A program made the translations under genes and the position numbers. Source: an uncultured Porphyromonadaceae bacterium (GTDB taxonomy: Bacteria; Bacteroidota; Bacteroidia; Bacteroidales; Muribaculaceae). From it: a stretch of DNA of 64,000 bases. This document shows, piece by piece, positions 33,493-43,202 of this stretch (position 1 is the stretch's first letter; the number at the start of each line of letters is the position of its first letter). Below the pieces are notes generated by a model. The model was not told the DNA's origin, made no database searches, and saw only the letters and a program-made list of their open reading frames with translations. The DNA is taken from contig CALKRW010000066.1 of NCBI GenBank assembly GCA_937989585.1, positions 12,799 through 76,798 on the forward strand, given 5' to 3'.

Positions 33493-35718
33493 TTACTGAC
33501 GCCAGCGTGGATCGCCTACGTTCTTGGTGTAGATCTCGTGGTTGTGTACAGCGGATGTGTTCTTGTACTTGAGATCTTCAAGAATGTTGCGGGGACCGGC
33601 ATGGTAGTCTTTGTTGGCCTCGGCGGCGGTTGCTGCCTTGTAGATGGGGTTGGGGTTGACGAAGAGGTCAGTAGCCTTGAGAGGTGTGGAGCCGACTTTG
33701 ACAACCAGGCTCTCGCGATTGGGAACGAATGCGCCGAGCGAGCGGTTGGTTGCGGAGAAGGCCGCACCGGTGAAGATGCCGTCATCCTTCATGTGGGCGT
33801 CGAGGCAGCCTGCCGAGTAGTTGTCCTCGAATTCTACTGTAACGACACCTGTGCCGTTGATGTTGCGGATGTCGCATGCGGTGTTGTAGAGTTCGCGGTT
33901 ATCACCCTCGGACTTGGCAAGAACGAAGAGGTTGCGCTTGAGGGTGAACTTCGAACCACCGGGGATATAGCGTAACTGGAAGATGTTACGGCCGGATGTA
34001 CGTGTCGAGAGGTTGATGAATGTATTGTTCTCGAGGGTGATGTTGAAGTGGATGTTGTCGTTGAACAGACAGTCGTTGTCGCGGGTCACGAACATGGCTG
34101 TGCGGGGCGAGTCGTAGAATGTGGAGTTGCGGACGGTGAAGTCGGTGAAGAAGTTACCCTTCGGATCGCGGGGGTTGGTGTCGTCGTGGAACCAGCCGTA
34201 GCCGCGGCCGTTGTTGTCATAGTAACCGTTGTTGTAGAACAGACAGCCGTCGATGACCACTTTCTTGAAGACCTTGGTCTTGGAACCCTGCAGGCGGATG
34301 AAGCCGCGGATGAAATGCTGGAACGAGCAGTCGTACATTTCGAGGGACTCGAACTCAACGGCCATGCCGGTGCTGTACATGTTGGCGAAGTAGTTGCCGG
34401 TACCGTTGGCGCCTTTGACACCGTAGTTCTCGGCTAGCGGGCAGTCGAAGTCGATTCCCTTGAATACGATGGACTCGACCTGGATGGGAGCGTCAGCCTC
34501 GCCGTCTTCCTTGGTACGGCCGAACATGAAGTTGTTGGTGACGGGAGATGTGCCGTTCATGCGGATGCCGCCGAGGAATACGGTTGCACGTTTGCCCTGG
34601 GCGAGGTCCTCGGGGTTGGTCTCCAGACGGAAGCCCTTGCAGAGGGTGGTGTTGCCCTCGAGGTAGTAGTTCTTGCCGCCTTCGAGGTAGAATGCCTGGC
34701 CCTCGGCGAGGTTGATGTCGCGGGTGTAGTTGAGGATGATTGTGTCGAGACGGCAGGCGTTGTATTCGACAGCGCCGGGAATCGTATCGGCGGGATCAAC
34801 ATAGTGGGGAACGAGGATAGGCTCGCCGGGATCACCCTTGGTACGGATGGTCATGGTGTTGTAGGCTGCGTCTACGGTTACAGGCTTGCCTGTGCGGGGG
34901 TCATTGAAGATCTTGTTGCTGTTGATGAGGTTTACAACGTATACCGAGTTGGGCGACAGGCCTTCGACACGTACCTGGCCGGCGGCGATGTCCTCGGGAG
35001 TGAGTTTGTAGTCGGCCCATTTTGCGGGAACGGCTGCGTCGGGGTTGGTCGGGGAAGCGACAACCTGGATGCGGTCGGCCACGTATTTGCCGTCCACTAC
35101 CTCGAAGTTCTCGGTGAAGTTGTTTATGGAGTTGTCGCCCGATGAGGCATAGTCAAGGTTGATGAACACCGTGAATGCCTCGTAGTCCTTCTCGCCGGTG
35201 TTGATGACGCCGGGAGTCGCATAGCGGTTGAGTGTCTTGATGGAGCATACGTCATCCCACTGGTGGAGGTTGCCGTAGCCGTACCACAGCGAGTGGTGGC
35301 CTTCGCCCAGAGGCGAGAGGACGCGGATGGCGAAACTGTACTGGGTGTCGTACTCAAGGTTCTGGATGCTGATTTCAGTGGCTTCCGGACCGACAGTGAG
35401 GATTTCCTTCATCTGGCTGTCATCGTTCCACTGGTCCATGTTGCCGCCCTGGCCTACGCAGTATTTGATCTGGTAGCCAGCGGCGCCCTGGATGCCGAGC
35501 CAGCGCAGGTGGATAGTGTTCAGTTCCTTCTCGTCAGCCTGGCAACGATAGGGGTCAGAGTTGTCTTTGTCTGCATAGCCTGTGTTGCCGCCGCGGCGGA
35601 ACATGGTCATAGGCATGCGGTCAAGGTCTTCGGGCCCGTTGAACTCAATCTCGTCCTTACAGGAGGTCGAGCTTGCGGCCATGAGGGCTGTCAGTGCATA
35701 TAAAAGATATTTTTTCAT
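33493..35718 (-). CDS. SusCD-linked surface lipoprotein with FN3-like and DUF4957/DUF5123-type beta-helix regions
   Basis: The protein has 741 residues and a lipobox (ASSTSC, Cys20). Residues about 55-165 are an FN3-like domain (IHLRWLGIQGAAGYQIKY, DTQYSFAIRVLSPLGEGHHS). A second such domain follows to about 290. The C-terminal 400 residues have short repeated strands ending in Asn (TVRNSTFYDSPRTAMFVTRD, ITLENNTFINLSTR, FTLKRNLFVLAKSEG), as in the pectate-lyase-like DUF4957 and DUF5123 regions. It occupies the SusE/F position and probably binds a glycan at the cell surface. No catalytic residues are evident. A pectic substrate is possible but unproven. Confidence 0.8.
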   Translation of the reverse strand: MKKYLLYALTALMAASSTSCKDEIEFNGPEDLDRMPMTMFRRGGNTGYADKDNSDPYRCQADEKELNTIHLRWLGIQGAAGYQIKYCVGQGGNMDQWNDDSQMKEILTVGPEATEISIQNLEYDTQYSFAIRVLSPLGEGHHSLWYGYGNLHQWDDVCSIKTLNRYATPGVINTGEKDYEAFTVFINLDYASSGDNSINNFTENFEVVDGKYVADRIQVVASPTNPDAAVPAKWADYKLTPEDIAAGQVRVEGLSPNSVYVVNLINSNKIFNDPRTGKPVTVDAAYNTMTIRTKGDPGEPILVPHYVDPADTIPGAVEYNACRLDTIILNYTRDINLAEGQAFYLEGGKNYYLEGNTTLCKGFRLETNPEDLAQGKRATVFLGGIRMNGTSPVTNNFMFGRTKEDGEADAPIQVESIVFKGIDFDCPLAENYGVKGANGTGNYFANMYSTGMAVEFESLEMYDCSFQHFIRGFIRLQGSKTKVFKKVVIDGCLFYNNGYYDNNGRGYGWFHDDTNPRDPKGNFFTDFTVRNSTFYDSPRTAMFVTRDNDCLFNDNIHFNITLENNTFINLSTRTSGRNIFQLRYIPGGSKFTLKRNLFVLAKSEGDNRELYNTACDIRNINGTGVVTVEFEDNYSAGCLDAHMKDDGIFTGAAFSATNRSLGAFVPNRESLVVKVGSTPLKATDLFVNPNPIYKAATAAEANKDYHAGPRNILEDLKYKNTSAVHNHEIYTKNVGDPRWRQ

Positions 35719-35753
35719 TTTCTGTTTTTGCTATGATTTTAGTGGAATACAGA

Positions 35754-37772
35754 TTATCTGTAGCCGTACTGGTTCTTGTATGCGCCGTACGAGCGGGTGA
35801 TGACAGTACGGGGTATGGGAAGGATGTAGCGGATGACGGGCAGAGACTCAACCGTAGGATTGGATGTGGGGCGGGGAGCCGACACATAAGTACCGTTGTT
35901 GTTGATTACGATATTGCCGGTCACGTTGTCGCCGTGGATGTAGCCGAAGAACGAGTAGAGGATGTTGTCGTTGGGCATACTGGTGTTCTCGTTGAACCAG
36001 TACAGGGGGTTGTTGTCCGAAGCCTTGAATTTGGGGTTGGCCAGCAGCAGGGGATCGTCGGCACGCATCTTGGTGTAGGGATTGAGAATCTTGACGATGT
36101 TGAGTTCCGAGTTGGGGAACTGTGCCTCGGTGAGTGCGGCGACACCTTCGTTGGCTTCGTTGGTCAGGACGTACATCATGGTGGGGAGGTTGTCCGAATC
36201 CCAGCGGCCCGGATCGCCGAAGTCGAACTGTGATACAGCCTCGGTATCTTCGCCGTCATCATCGTTGCCGCGCTGATACAGGCGCCAGAACGAGTAGAAC
36301 ACCTGCTGGTTGAGGAGGTTGTTGCGGACGAGGTCGCGCCAGCGCATGTTCTCGCCTGCGAACTCGAACTTACGCTCGTCGAGGATCTGTTTCAGGATTT
36401 CCTCTTTCGAGCCGGTGAGGTCTTTGACCTTGTCCATGTTGCCGTTGAAGGCACGTGTGCGGACTTCCTTGTAGGCAAGCTGTGCTGCTGCGCCGTGTGC
36501 GCCGCCCATGCCGTTCTCGACTTCGTTGACAGCCTCGCAGAACATCAGCAGGACGTCGGCATAGCGCATGAGGGGATAGTTGATGCCGGTCTGCTCGGAC
36601 GACTGGTTGCCCATGCCGCTCTTGTTCCAGAGTTTGGACCATTTGCCGTTGTAGACCGACGCGCCTGTGTTGAGGGTGGGTTTGCCGTCGGTAGCGTAGT
36701 AGAACAGCTGGTTCACGTAGTCGCGGCGTGCGTCGCCTTCCTCGAACATGAAACGGTACATGGGGTTGAGGGTAGCGCCACCGTTGGCCTTGCCGAACTT
36801 GTGTACTGTCACACCGTCGGTATCCTGGCAGCGGGGACCGTGGATGTAGCCGATGCGGCCGGTCGACTCGCTTCCGAAGGGAATCTCGAAGATGGGGTCG
36901 TCGTTGTTGTTGACAATGAAGTTGCACTCGTCGACGAATACCTGGTAGTAGGGTTTCGAGAGGCTGTGTGTGCCCGACTCGATGACCTTGCCGGCATATT
37001 CCATTGCAGTCTTGTAGAAGTCGAGATAGTTGTCGGGACGTACCATTTTGCCGTAGGTGTCTCCGTCAGGACGCAGGGTGTAGCCGCCGGCGGTGAGGGC
37101 CATTCGGGCAATCATGGCCCATGCCATTTCCTTGCCTATGTGCTCTACGCCACCTGCCTCGGCAGCGAACTTCATGGTTTCCGAGCATTCCTTGAGGTCG
37201 TCGATCAGGGTCTGGAGGATTTCAACGCGGTCCTTGATGGGAATTATTGCGGACTCGGTGTTGTAGGAGGGTTCCATGGAGAAGGGAACGTCACCGAACA
37301 TCCAGATCAGGTCGTGGTAGAAGATGGCGCGGAGAACTTTTGCCTCGCCGAGCATCTGGTGCATGTCCTCGCCGTGTTCCTTCGAGTCGAATATCTCTGA
37401 CTTGGGAATCTGGTCGATGACAATGTTCGCGCGCTCGATGCCGAGGTACTGCTGCGACCATGCGCTAAGAAGGTGGCTGCCGTCGGCATCGCAGTCATAG
37501 CGCTTGTAGTTGGTCGATGTGGCGTAGGATGTCGACGATGTGCCGAAGTCTACGTCGGTATTGAGCTGGAAGGTGTTCAGGAAGTTGCTGCCGTATGTGT
37601 TGTTCGAGAGCATGGCGGCATATACTCCATCGAGAGCCCTCTGCACTTCGCCTTTATCGGAGAAGACGTAATCCGTCTCGTTTTTCGAGGGGGCGTCCAC
37701 GTCGAGGTAGTCGGAGCACGAGGTCAGTGCCATTACTGACATTCCGAGAACGAATATGTTTTTTAATTTCAT
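35754..37772 (-). CDS. SusD/RagB-family glycan-binding outer-membrane lipoprotein
   Basis: The protein has 672 residues and a lipobox (ALTSCSDYLDVDAPSK, the usual SusD opening). The N-terminal TPR-like helices (AMLSNNTYGSNFLNTFQLNT; ARANIVIDQIP-like ERANIVIDQIPKSE; GEAKVLRAIFYHDLIWMFGD) and the C-terminal block DERKFEFAGENMRWRDLVR with PIPRTVITRS are diagnostic. It caps the SusC barrel and delivers oligosaccharide. It lies 32 bases after susC and 35 before the FN3/DUF lipoprotein, so one operon is likely. Confidence 0.93.
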   Translation of the reverse strand: MKLKNIFVLGMSVMALTSCSDYLDVDAPSKNETDYVFSDKGEVQRALDGVYAAMLSNNTYGSNFLNTFQLNTDVDFGTSSTSYATSTNYKRYDCDADGSHLLSAWSQQYLGIERANIVIDQIPKSEIFDSKEHGEDMHQMLGEAKVLRAIFYHDLIWMFGDVPFSMEPSYNTESAIIPIKDRVEILQTLIDDLKECSETMKFAAEAGGVEHIGKEMAWAMIARMALTAGGYTLRPDGDTYGKMVRPDNYLDFYKTAMEYAGKVIESGTHSLSKPYYQVFVDECNFIVNNNDDPIFEIPFGSESTGRIGYIHGPRCQDTDGVTVHKFGKANGGATLNPMYRFMFEEGDARRDYVNQLFYYATDGKPTLNTGASVYNGKWSKLWNKSGMGNQSSEQTGINYPLMRYADVLLMFCEAVNEVENGMGGAHGAAAQLAYKEVRTRAFNGNMDKVKDLTGSKEEILKQILDERKFEFAGENMRWRDLVRNNLLNQQVFYSFWRLYQRGNDDDGEDTEAVSQFDFGDPGRWDSDNLPTMMYVLTNEANEGVAALTEAQFPNSELNIVKILNPYTKMRADDPLLLANPKFKASDNNPLYWFNENTSMPNDNILYSFFGYIHGDNVTGNIVINNNGTYVSAPRPTSNPTVESLPVIRYILPIPRTVITRSYGAYKNQYGYR

Positions 37773-37804
37773 ATCTTGGTGATAATAATAGGTAAGGTAA
37801 TGTA

Positions 37805-40800
37805 TTAGAAGGTGAGGTTCAGACCGATGACGTAGCCGCGGCTACGGGGATAACGGTTGAAGTCGTAGTTGGGAGTCAGGCCGCTCTGGATGTCAACCTC
37901 GGGGTCATAGCCGCTGTACTTGGTTATGATGAAGGGGTTGGTGAGAGAAGCGTAGAAACGGAGTTTCTGGAGGTGGGCACGGTTGACGAGTTTGGTGGGA
38001 AGAGTGTAACCGATGGTGATGTCGTTGCAGCGGAGGAACGAGCCGTCCTCGACAAACTGGCTTGCGGTGACCTCCTGGTTCATGTCCATGGGGTTGTGGC
38101 GTGTCTGGCCGGCGTTGATTTCCTCGTAACGGTCTTTTGCTGTTGTGGGACCGTCCCAGTAGGTGGCGCGGTAAACTCCCTCAACACCGTCGAGGTAGGT
38201 CCAGCGGTTGGTGAAATCGTTCAGGACATTGTAGAACTTGTTGTCGTTGTTGATGGATGACGACAGATAGTAGGCGGTTGCGTTGTAGACGTCGAAGTCA
38301 AGGAAGAAGGTGAAGTTGGTCGAGAAGTCGAAGTCCTTCCACTGGCCGGAGAGGCCGAAACCGCCCTGGATCTTGGGAGTGGTGCGGCCGATGACGGTGC
38401 GGTCCCTGTCATCGATGATACCGTTGTTGTCAAGGTCTTTGTATTTGATCTTGCCGGGGTTGGTGGCATCGCCCGACTGGCTGCTCTTGTAGATGCCGTT
38501 CATGTCGACAGTGCCTTCTTTGGCAACATATTCGTTGCGGGCTACGTCCCAGGTGAATTCGTCGAGGCTGTAGAGGCCGTCGTATACGAAACCGTAAATC
38601 AGACCTACCTCGCCGCCTACCTCGAGTCGGTAGTTGCTGTCGAAGATATCTTTGGAGCGGCTGTGTTTCTGCTCCTCGTATGTACGGTCGCCGGTGAGTT
38701 TGTCTACCTTCATCTTGTTGGCGCCGAGGTTGAAGTTTGCGGAGAGGACGTAGTCGCGTCCGCGGAGGATGTCGCCGTTGACGGAGAGTTCAAAACCCTT
38801 GTTGGTCACCTGGCCGATGTTGCGGAACTGATATTTATAGCCGGTGGTGGTGATCACGGGCGAGCGGTAGATGAGGTCGGAGGTGGTGTTCCAGTAGAAC
38901 TCGGGAGTGATGCGCAGACGGTTGTTGAAGAATGCGAGGTCAAGAGCTACGTTGCGGGTGAGTGTTGTCTCCCACTTGATGTCGGGGTTGGGCAGGTAGT
39001 CGCCGATGGCGTAGTACTGGTCGCCCTCGTTGGAGTTGCCGTTGCCGGCGGCGCCGCTTTCGCCGAAGGCGGGACCCGATGTCGAGTTGATGGTGTAGAG
39101 GTAGCGCCACATGTCGGCGTCGACGTTGTTGTTACCGGCCTTACCTATGGCTGCGCGGAGTTTGAACTCGTTGATCCATTCGATGTCTTTCATGAAGTTC
39201 TCCTGCGAGAGTACCCATGCTGCCGATACCGAGGGGAAGTAGCCCCACTGGTTGCCGGGCGAGAACATCGACGAGCCGTCGGCACGGAATGTTACCGATG
39301 CGAGGTACTTGTGGTCGTAGTTGTAGTTGATCTGGCCGAAGTACGAGTTTGTGCGGTAGGCGGTGCTTCTTGCGGAGGTCGATTCGTAGGGAGTGCCGAG
39401 ACCCATGTTGTCGAATGCCTTTGAGGCTGTGATGTTCTCGGGGAAGTAGCGGTTCTTCTGGGTGGATGTGGTTCTCTGGCGGTGATAGAGTTCGTAGCCG
39501 ATCAGAGCGTAGAAGTTATGTACGTCCTTGATTGTCCAGTCATATGATGCTGTGGTGGTCCAGGTGTACATGTCCTGCTGGTATTTCTCGATCTGGGCGA
39601 CGGGCAGGTTGTTGTTGTTCTGGCCCTCGGAGGTCAGGGGACCCCAGAAGCGGTTGTCCTGGTTGAAGTGCAGCGAATAGACGCCTTCGGTGCGGAGGGT
39701 GAGTCCGTCGATAGGCTTGTATTCGAGTGAGCCCTGGTTGGCGAAGGTGTAGGAGTGACGCTTGCGGACGTTGGTCTTGATGTCGTAGACAGGGTTGTTC
39801 AGCGTGAAGATGTCCTCCTGGGTCTGGTCGAGGATGTAGTCGGGATCATAGTAGCCGCCGAGCTCGCGGATACCGTTGGTGGGACGGTAGCGGAGTACGT
39901 CGATGATACCGCCTGTGCCTACGTGCTCGCCGCCGGCGCCTTCGTCACGGCGATAGGTCATCTTGGGGTTGAACTGCAGGGTCAGGTTGGGGAGAATCTT
40001 GGTCTGCAGTTTGGTGAGGATGTTGGTGCGGCGTACGCCCGAGCCGAGGATGATACCTTTGTCTTCCGACTGGGTGAACGATACGTTGTAGCGTGTCTTG
40101 TCGTTACCGCCGCCGATTGAGAGGTTGGTAGAGTATGACATGGGGGTATTGCCCATTACCTCGTCCTGCCAGTCGTGTGTGGGGGCTTTCTTGTAGAGCT
40201 CGATGTCGCTGGCTGTGCCGAAGTTGTAGCGGAAGAGCTGCTGTCTGCGGTTGGATGCGTCGTGGTTGACGTGCGAGCCCTGGCCGCCTACGGCGTAGTC
40301 CCACTGATAGAGGACAAAGTCGGCGGTGTTCATCAGGTCGAGCTGCTTGGAGATATGGTTCCATGACAGCTGGCTGTTGAATGATACCTGGGTCTTGCCT
40401 TCCTGTGCCGACTTTGTGGTTACGATGACAACGCCGTTACCGCCCTTGGCACCATATATGGCGGTGAGGGAGGCGTCCTTGAGGATGTCGATCGACTGGA
40501 TGTCGGACGGGGGAATATCGTTGATGTTGTCCTGCTGGAAGCCGTCTACGATGTAGAGGGGGTCATTGGACTGGGTGACGGATGTCGCACCACGCACGCG
40601 GATGTTGATGTCCGCGCCGGGCTGACCGTCGACGGTCGTTACCTGTACGCCTGCCACCTTACCCTGAAGGGCTACGGCTGCCGAGGTGACGGGAATGCTG
40701 GCGAGTTTGGCGCCGGAGACCGAACCTACCGAACCGGTCAGGTCGCGACGTGCGCGGGTACCGCCATAACCTACGACGACAACTTCCTCGAGTGCCTGGC

Positions 40801-41146
40801 TGTCGTCGGTAAGAACGATCTTAATCTCAGTCTGGCCGTTGACGGCGACTTTCTGAGTCTTGTAGCCGATGTACGACACTACGAGTGTGGCTTTGGGGCT
40901 GACGTTCTTGAGTGTGAAATTACCGTCAAGGTCGGCGGCGGCTGCATTCTTAGTGCCTTCGACCTGGACGCTTGCGCCGATAAGTGGTTCATCGGTGTTG
41001 TCGATAACCGTTCCTTTGACAGTGATGTTCTGTGCCGAAGCGTTGACACTCATGCCGAGCATCAACACAAAGAGCATAGTTTTCCACACCTTTGCAAAGG
41101 AAAGAGGCCGCAGCAATTTGCTGCTACTTGGTGAAAAGTCTCTCAT
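37805..41146 (-). CDS. SusC/RagA-family TonB-linked outer-membrane transporter
   Basis: The protein has 1113 residues. A signal peptide ends near NASAQ. Then come a carboxypeptidase-regulatory-like domain (TVKGTVIDNTDEPLIGASVQ), a plug (SIPVTSAAVALQGKVAGVQV, VRGATSVTQSNDPLYIVDGF, the SusC signature) and a 22-strand barrel region ending in Phe (GYVIGLNLTF). It imports oligosaccharides with SusD using TonB energy. No extra N-terminal anti-sigma-interacting domain is seen, and no ECF sigma or hybrid two-component gene lies nearby. Confidence 0.95.
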   Translation of the reverse strand: MRDFSPSSSKLLRPLSFAKVWKTMLFVLMLGMSVNASAQNITVKGTVIDNTDEPLIGASVQVEGTKNAAAADLDGNFTLKNVSPKATLVVSYIGYKTQKVAVNGQTEIKIVLTDDSQALEEVVVVGYGGTRARRDLTGSVGSVSGAKLASIPVTSAAVALQGKVAGVQVTTVDGQPGADINIRVRGATSVTQSNDPLYIVDGFQQDNINDIPPSDIQSIDILKDASLTAIYGAKGGNGVVIVTTKSAQEGKTQVSFNSQLSWNHISKQLDLMNTADFVLYQWDYAVGGQGSHVNHDASNRRQQLFRYNFGTASDIELYKKAPTHDWQDEVMGNTPMSYSTNLSIGGGNDKTRYNVSFTQSEDKGIILGSGVRRTNILTKLQTKILPNLTLQFNPKMTYRRDEGAGGEHVGTGGIIDVLRYRPTNGIRELGGYYDPDYILDQTQEDIFTLNNPVYDIKTNVRKRHSYTFANQGSLEYKPIDGLTLRTEGVYSLHFNQDNRFWGPLTSEGQNNNNLPVAQIEKYQQDMYTWTTTASYDWTIKDVHNFYALIGYELYHRQRTTSTQKNRYFPENITASKAFDNMGLGTPYESTSARSTAYRTNSYFGQINYNYDHKYLASVTFRADGSSMFSPGNQWGYFPSVSAAWVLSQENFMKDIEWINEFKLRAAIGKAGNNNVDADMWRYLYTINSTSGPAFGESGAAGNGNSNEGDQYYAIGDYLPNPDIKWETTLTRNVALDLAFFNNRLRITPEFYWNTTSDLIYRSPVITTTGYKYQFRNIGQVTNKGFELSVNGDILRGRDYVLSANFNLGANKMKVDKLTGDRTYEEQKHSRSKDIFDSNYRLEVGGEVGLIYGFVYDGLYSLDEFTWDVARNEYVAKEGTVDMNGIYKSSQSGDATNPGKIKYKDLDNNGIIDDRDRTVIGRTTPKIQGGFGLSGQWKDFDFSTNFTFFLDFDVYNATAYYLSSSINNDNKFYNVLNDFTNRWTYLDGVEGVYRATYWDGPTTAKDRYEEINAGQTRHNPMDMNQEVTASQFVEDGSFLRCNDITIGYTLPTKLVNRAHLQKLRFYASLTNPFIITKYSGYDPEVDIQSGLTPNYDFNRYPRSRGYVIGLNLTF

Positions 41147-41317
41147 GATGTGATTGAAATGATTGATAATGAAAAATTTTCAATAGGAATAGGAATAAAC
41201 GTTAGAGTGATTTTTTAGTTTGAGCAGATATGCGATTTGTGATAATAATGAATTAGGTATTGGATTGATTAATAATTCGATTGGTCGGTTTTTGAGAATC
41301 TTGGCGCTGATTCGTTA

Positions 41318-41342
41318 CGGGATGTCAGAGCACAACATCCCG
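41318..41342 (-). other. Hairpin in the SusC leader
   Basis: CGGGATGT (41318-41325) pairs with 41335-41342 around a 9-base loop, inside the roughly 210-base untranslated leader of the SusCD operon. It could be a post-transcriptional control element. I see no known riboswitch. Confidence 0.45.
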
Positions 41343-41364
41343 CTGGCATTAAGGCTTTGCTATG

Positions 41365-41394
41365 CAAAGTTACAATTAAATATCGGTAACCAAA
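41365..41394 (-). promoter_or_regulatory. Promoter of the SusCD operon
   Basis: On the minus strand TTTG (41391-41394), 18 bases, then TAACTTTG (41365-41372). Initiation near 41359 leaves a leader of about 210 bases. The remaining 41400-41574 stretch shows nothing I recognise. Confidence 0.65.
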
Positions 41395-41574
41395 TAAACT
41401 TTAATTGTTTTTAACGCACGTTAACTATACGCATGTCCGGAAGGAAAGGTCGTATGAATACGGTCATGTGTACGGATTCTTTCTTGTCTACATAGGCAAA
41501 TAAATGAGGTTTTCAACATAGGTTATATACATCATAGGTGGGGTAGGGTGATGGTATGTCGTATGTGGGTTGGC

Positions 41575-42765
41575 TTACAGGTTACGCTTGAAGAATTCGA
41601 GTATCCTTTGCTGAACCTCTGTCCCGCATGAGTGCGGAATGTCCCATATTTCAGTCTCGAGTGCTCCTGAGGCGTTCTGGCTGTCCCAGACTGCGTGCAT
41701 CGTCGAGAAAGCATCCTCGACGCCATCGCTTGGAAACAGATGGTCTCTTGCTCCGTTTATGAAAAGCATGGGCTTGGGACAGGCCAGGGAGGCGATATGC
41801 GGGTAGTCTAGGTACTGTCGAAGGGCGGGGATGCAGTTGGCGAATCCCCCGTACTCGCGCTTGCGGTCCTTGGTCGACATCTGAACGTCGGTAGTCACCA
41901 TCCAGCAGATCGAGGCTCCCGCCTTGATGCGGTCGCTGAGTGCCGAAAGCATCCATGAGCGGTATCCGCCCATCGAGCATCCGGCACAGCCGATACGTGT
42001 GGCGTCAACCTCGGGCAGTGAGGCCAGCATTTCTGTTCCGGATATGTCGTCGTAGGTCATGAAAGCGCTGAGGTCTCGGCCAAGCATCATCATGTTGCCG
42101 GCGATGATGTCGTATTTCGACCGGTCTACGCCTTCCTCGCGGCCGCGTTCGCCCCACATTGGCGCGTCAGCCGAAAAGACAACATAGCCGTTGCGGGCAA
42201 GAAAGTCGCCGAGATACTGGCCTCCGTACAGATTGTCCGCCCATGCGTCGGCATCGGCCGTGACTGCCGAGTCCTCAAGAATGGGCCTTATCATCTTCTC
42301 TTTGCCGATGAACAGGTGGGCGCCGTGGTCATGGAGAAGATTGACGGCAGGATGCTTGCCGTCGCCATCGGGCACCAGGAGGTAGCCTGTGATGCGCGAG
42401 TAGGCGTTGACGTTGAACCGGATTTTGCGGGCCTCGTATCCGTCGCGTTTCTCCACGGCCACGACCTCAGTGTCAAAGGGCGCGCTCTTGGGCGGAGTCA
42501 TCATGCACTCGAATACTTTGGCGCGCGCGCTGTCGCGCCATTGGCCGAAATCATTTATGGGAGAATTTCCCCAGGCTAGGGGATAGGTGAGTTCTTTCTT
42601 CAGTTCCTCGACATATACCGGAAGGTCAAACGAGAATTCGTACACCTGGCGTTTCTGCAATGGCTTCTTTTTGTCCTTGGGGGAAGACGGGGACATTGAG
42701 GCGGCGTCAAGGCAGACGCAGCATGCGGACAGCACCATAATTATATATATAAGGGACTTTCTCAT
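41575..42765 (-). CDS. Exported alpha/beta-hydrolase (dienelactone hydrolase / acetyl-xylan-esterase-like)
   Basis: The protein has 396 residues and a signal peptide (CLDAAS). The nucleophile elbow is GCAGCSMGGYRSW (GxSxG with Ser in CSMGG). The acid and histidine are likely in FINGARDHLFPSDGVE and DIPHSCGTEVQQRI. LLHDHGAHLFIGKEKM supplies the oxyanion region. Members remove acetyl or methyl ester groups from glycans, or are of unknown substrate. It lies upstream of the SusCD operon on the same strand but has its own promoter, so it may still belong to the locus. Confidence 0.8.
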   Translation of the reverse strand: MRKSLIYIIMVLSACCVCLDAASMSPSSPKDKKKPLQKRQVYEFSFDLPVYVEELKKELTYPLAWGNSPINDFGQWRDSARAKVFECMMTPPKSAPFDTEVVAVEKRDGYEARKIRFNVNAYSRITGYLLVPDGDGKHPAVNLLHDHGAHLFIGKEKMIRPILEDSAVTADADAWADNLYGGQYLGDFLARNGYVVFSADAPMWGERGREEGVDRSKYDIIAGNMMMLGRDLSAFMTYDDISGTEMLASLPEVDATRIGCAGCSMGGYRSWMLSALSDRIKAGASICWMVTTDVQMSTKDRKREYGGFANCIPALRQYLDYPHIASLACPKPMLFINGARDHLFPSDGVEDAFSTMHAVWDSQNASGALETEIWDIPHSCGTEVQQRILEFFKRNL

Positions 42766-42864
42766 TCAGGATAGAGATTCAAGGTTTCGTAAAAATTCAT
42801 CCCGGCATCTAGTCTGCCGAAGGACCTCGGATAAGGGGCGCGCCCGCGTTAGCCGAATTGTGCG

Positions 42865-42896
42865 CAAAGATAAACAAATTTTGCGGAATCCACAAA
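42865..42896 (-). promoter_or_regulatory. Promoter of the alpha/beta-hydrolase gene
   Basis: On the minus strand TTTG (42893-42896), 20 bases, then TATCTTTG (42865-42872). Leader length is about 95 bases. Confidence 0.6.
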
Positions 42897-42984
42897 ATTG
42901 CCTGAAGTATAAAACTTAATTTAACGAATTACAGATAGTTAATATTTGTTTAAGAATATCCGTCAAAAAAATTAGAGAAAAAAC

Positions 42985-43015
42985 TTGCACAGTTCAAAAA
43001 AGCATTGTACCTTTG
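42985..43015 (+). promoter_or_regulatory. Promoter of tRNA-Gln
   Basis: TTG (42985-42987), 20 bases, then TACCTTTG (43008-43015). Initiation near 43022 is 15 bases before the mature 5' end. Confidence 0.7.
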
Positions 43016-43036
43016 CACCCGTAATCACAAACCAAT

Positions 43037-43107
43037 TGCCTTGTGGTGTAATGGTAGCACGTCGGATTCTGGTTCCGCCTGTGAGGGTTCGAATCCTTCC
43101 AAGGCAA
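43037..43107 (+). tRNA. tRNA-Gln (anticodon CUG)
   Basis: Acceptor TGCCTTG pairs fully with CAAGGCA. D stem GTG/CAC, anticodon loop TTCTGGT (CTG) on a stem with four pairs, and T loop TTCGAAT follow. The discriminator is A. CCA is not encoded (ACA follows). It reads CAG codons. Confidence 0.9.
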
Positions 43108-43109
43108 CA

Positions 43110-43145
43110 AAGAAAGGGTTAAATCTCATGATTTAACCCTTTCTT
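43110..43145 (+). terminator. Terminator of tRNA-Gln
   Basis: A perfect 15-bp stem AAGAAAGGGTTAAAT (43110-43124) with 43131-43145, then a T-rich tail. Confidence 0.85.
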
Positions 43146-43202
43146 GCTTTTTGTCCACTCTCTTCGAAAATCCCTTCCGGCCAATAACATGATGCGTTTA
43201 TT

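Noticed and set aside
36495..37400. 301-codon plus-strand frame opposite susD
   Set aside because: It is rich in Val/Gly/Glu with no motif, no promoter and no family. susD on the other strand is certain.
38663..39424. 253-codon plus-strand frame opposite susC
   Set aside because: It has the composition of an antisense shadow. SusC is intact on the minus strand.
37805..41146. SusC with an N-terminal sigma-factor signalling domain
   Set aside because: The residues after the signal peptide go straight into the carboxypeptidase-like domain, and no ECF sigma or anti-sigma gene is near.
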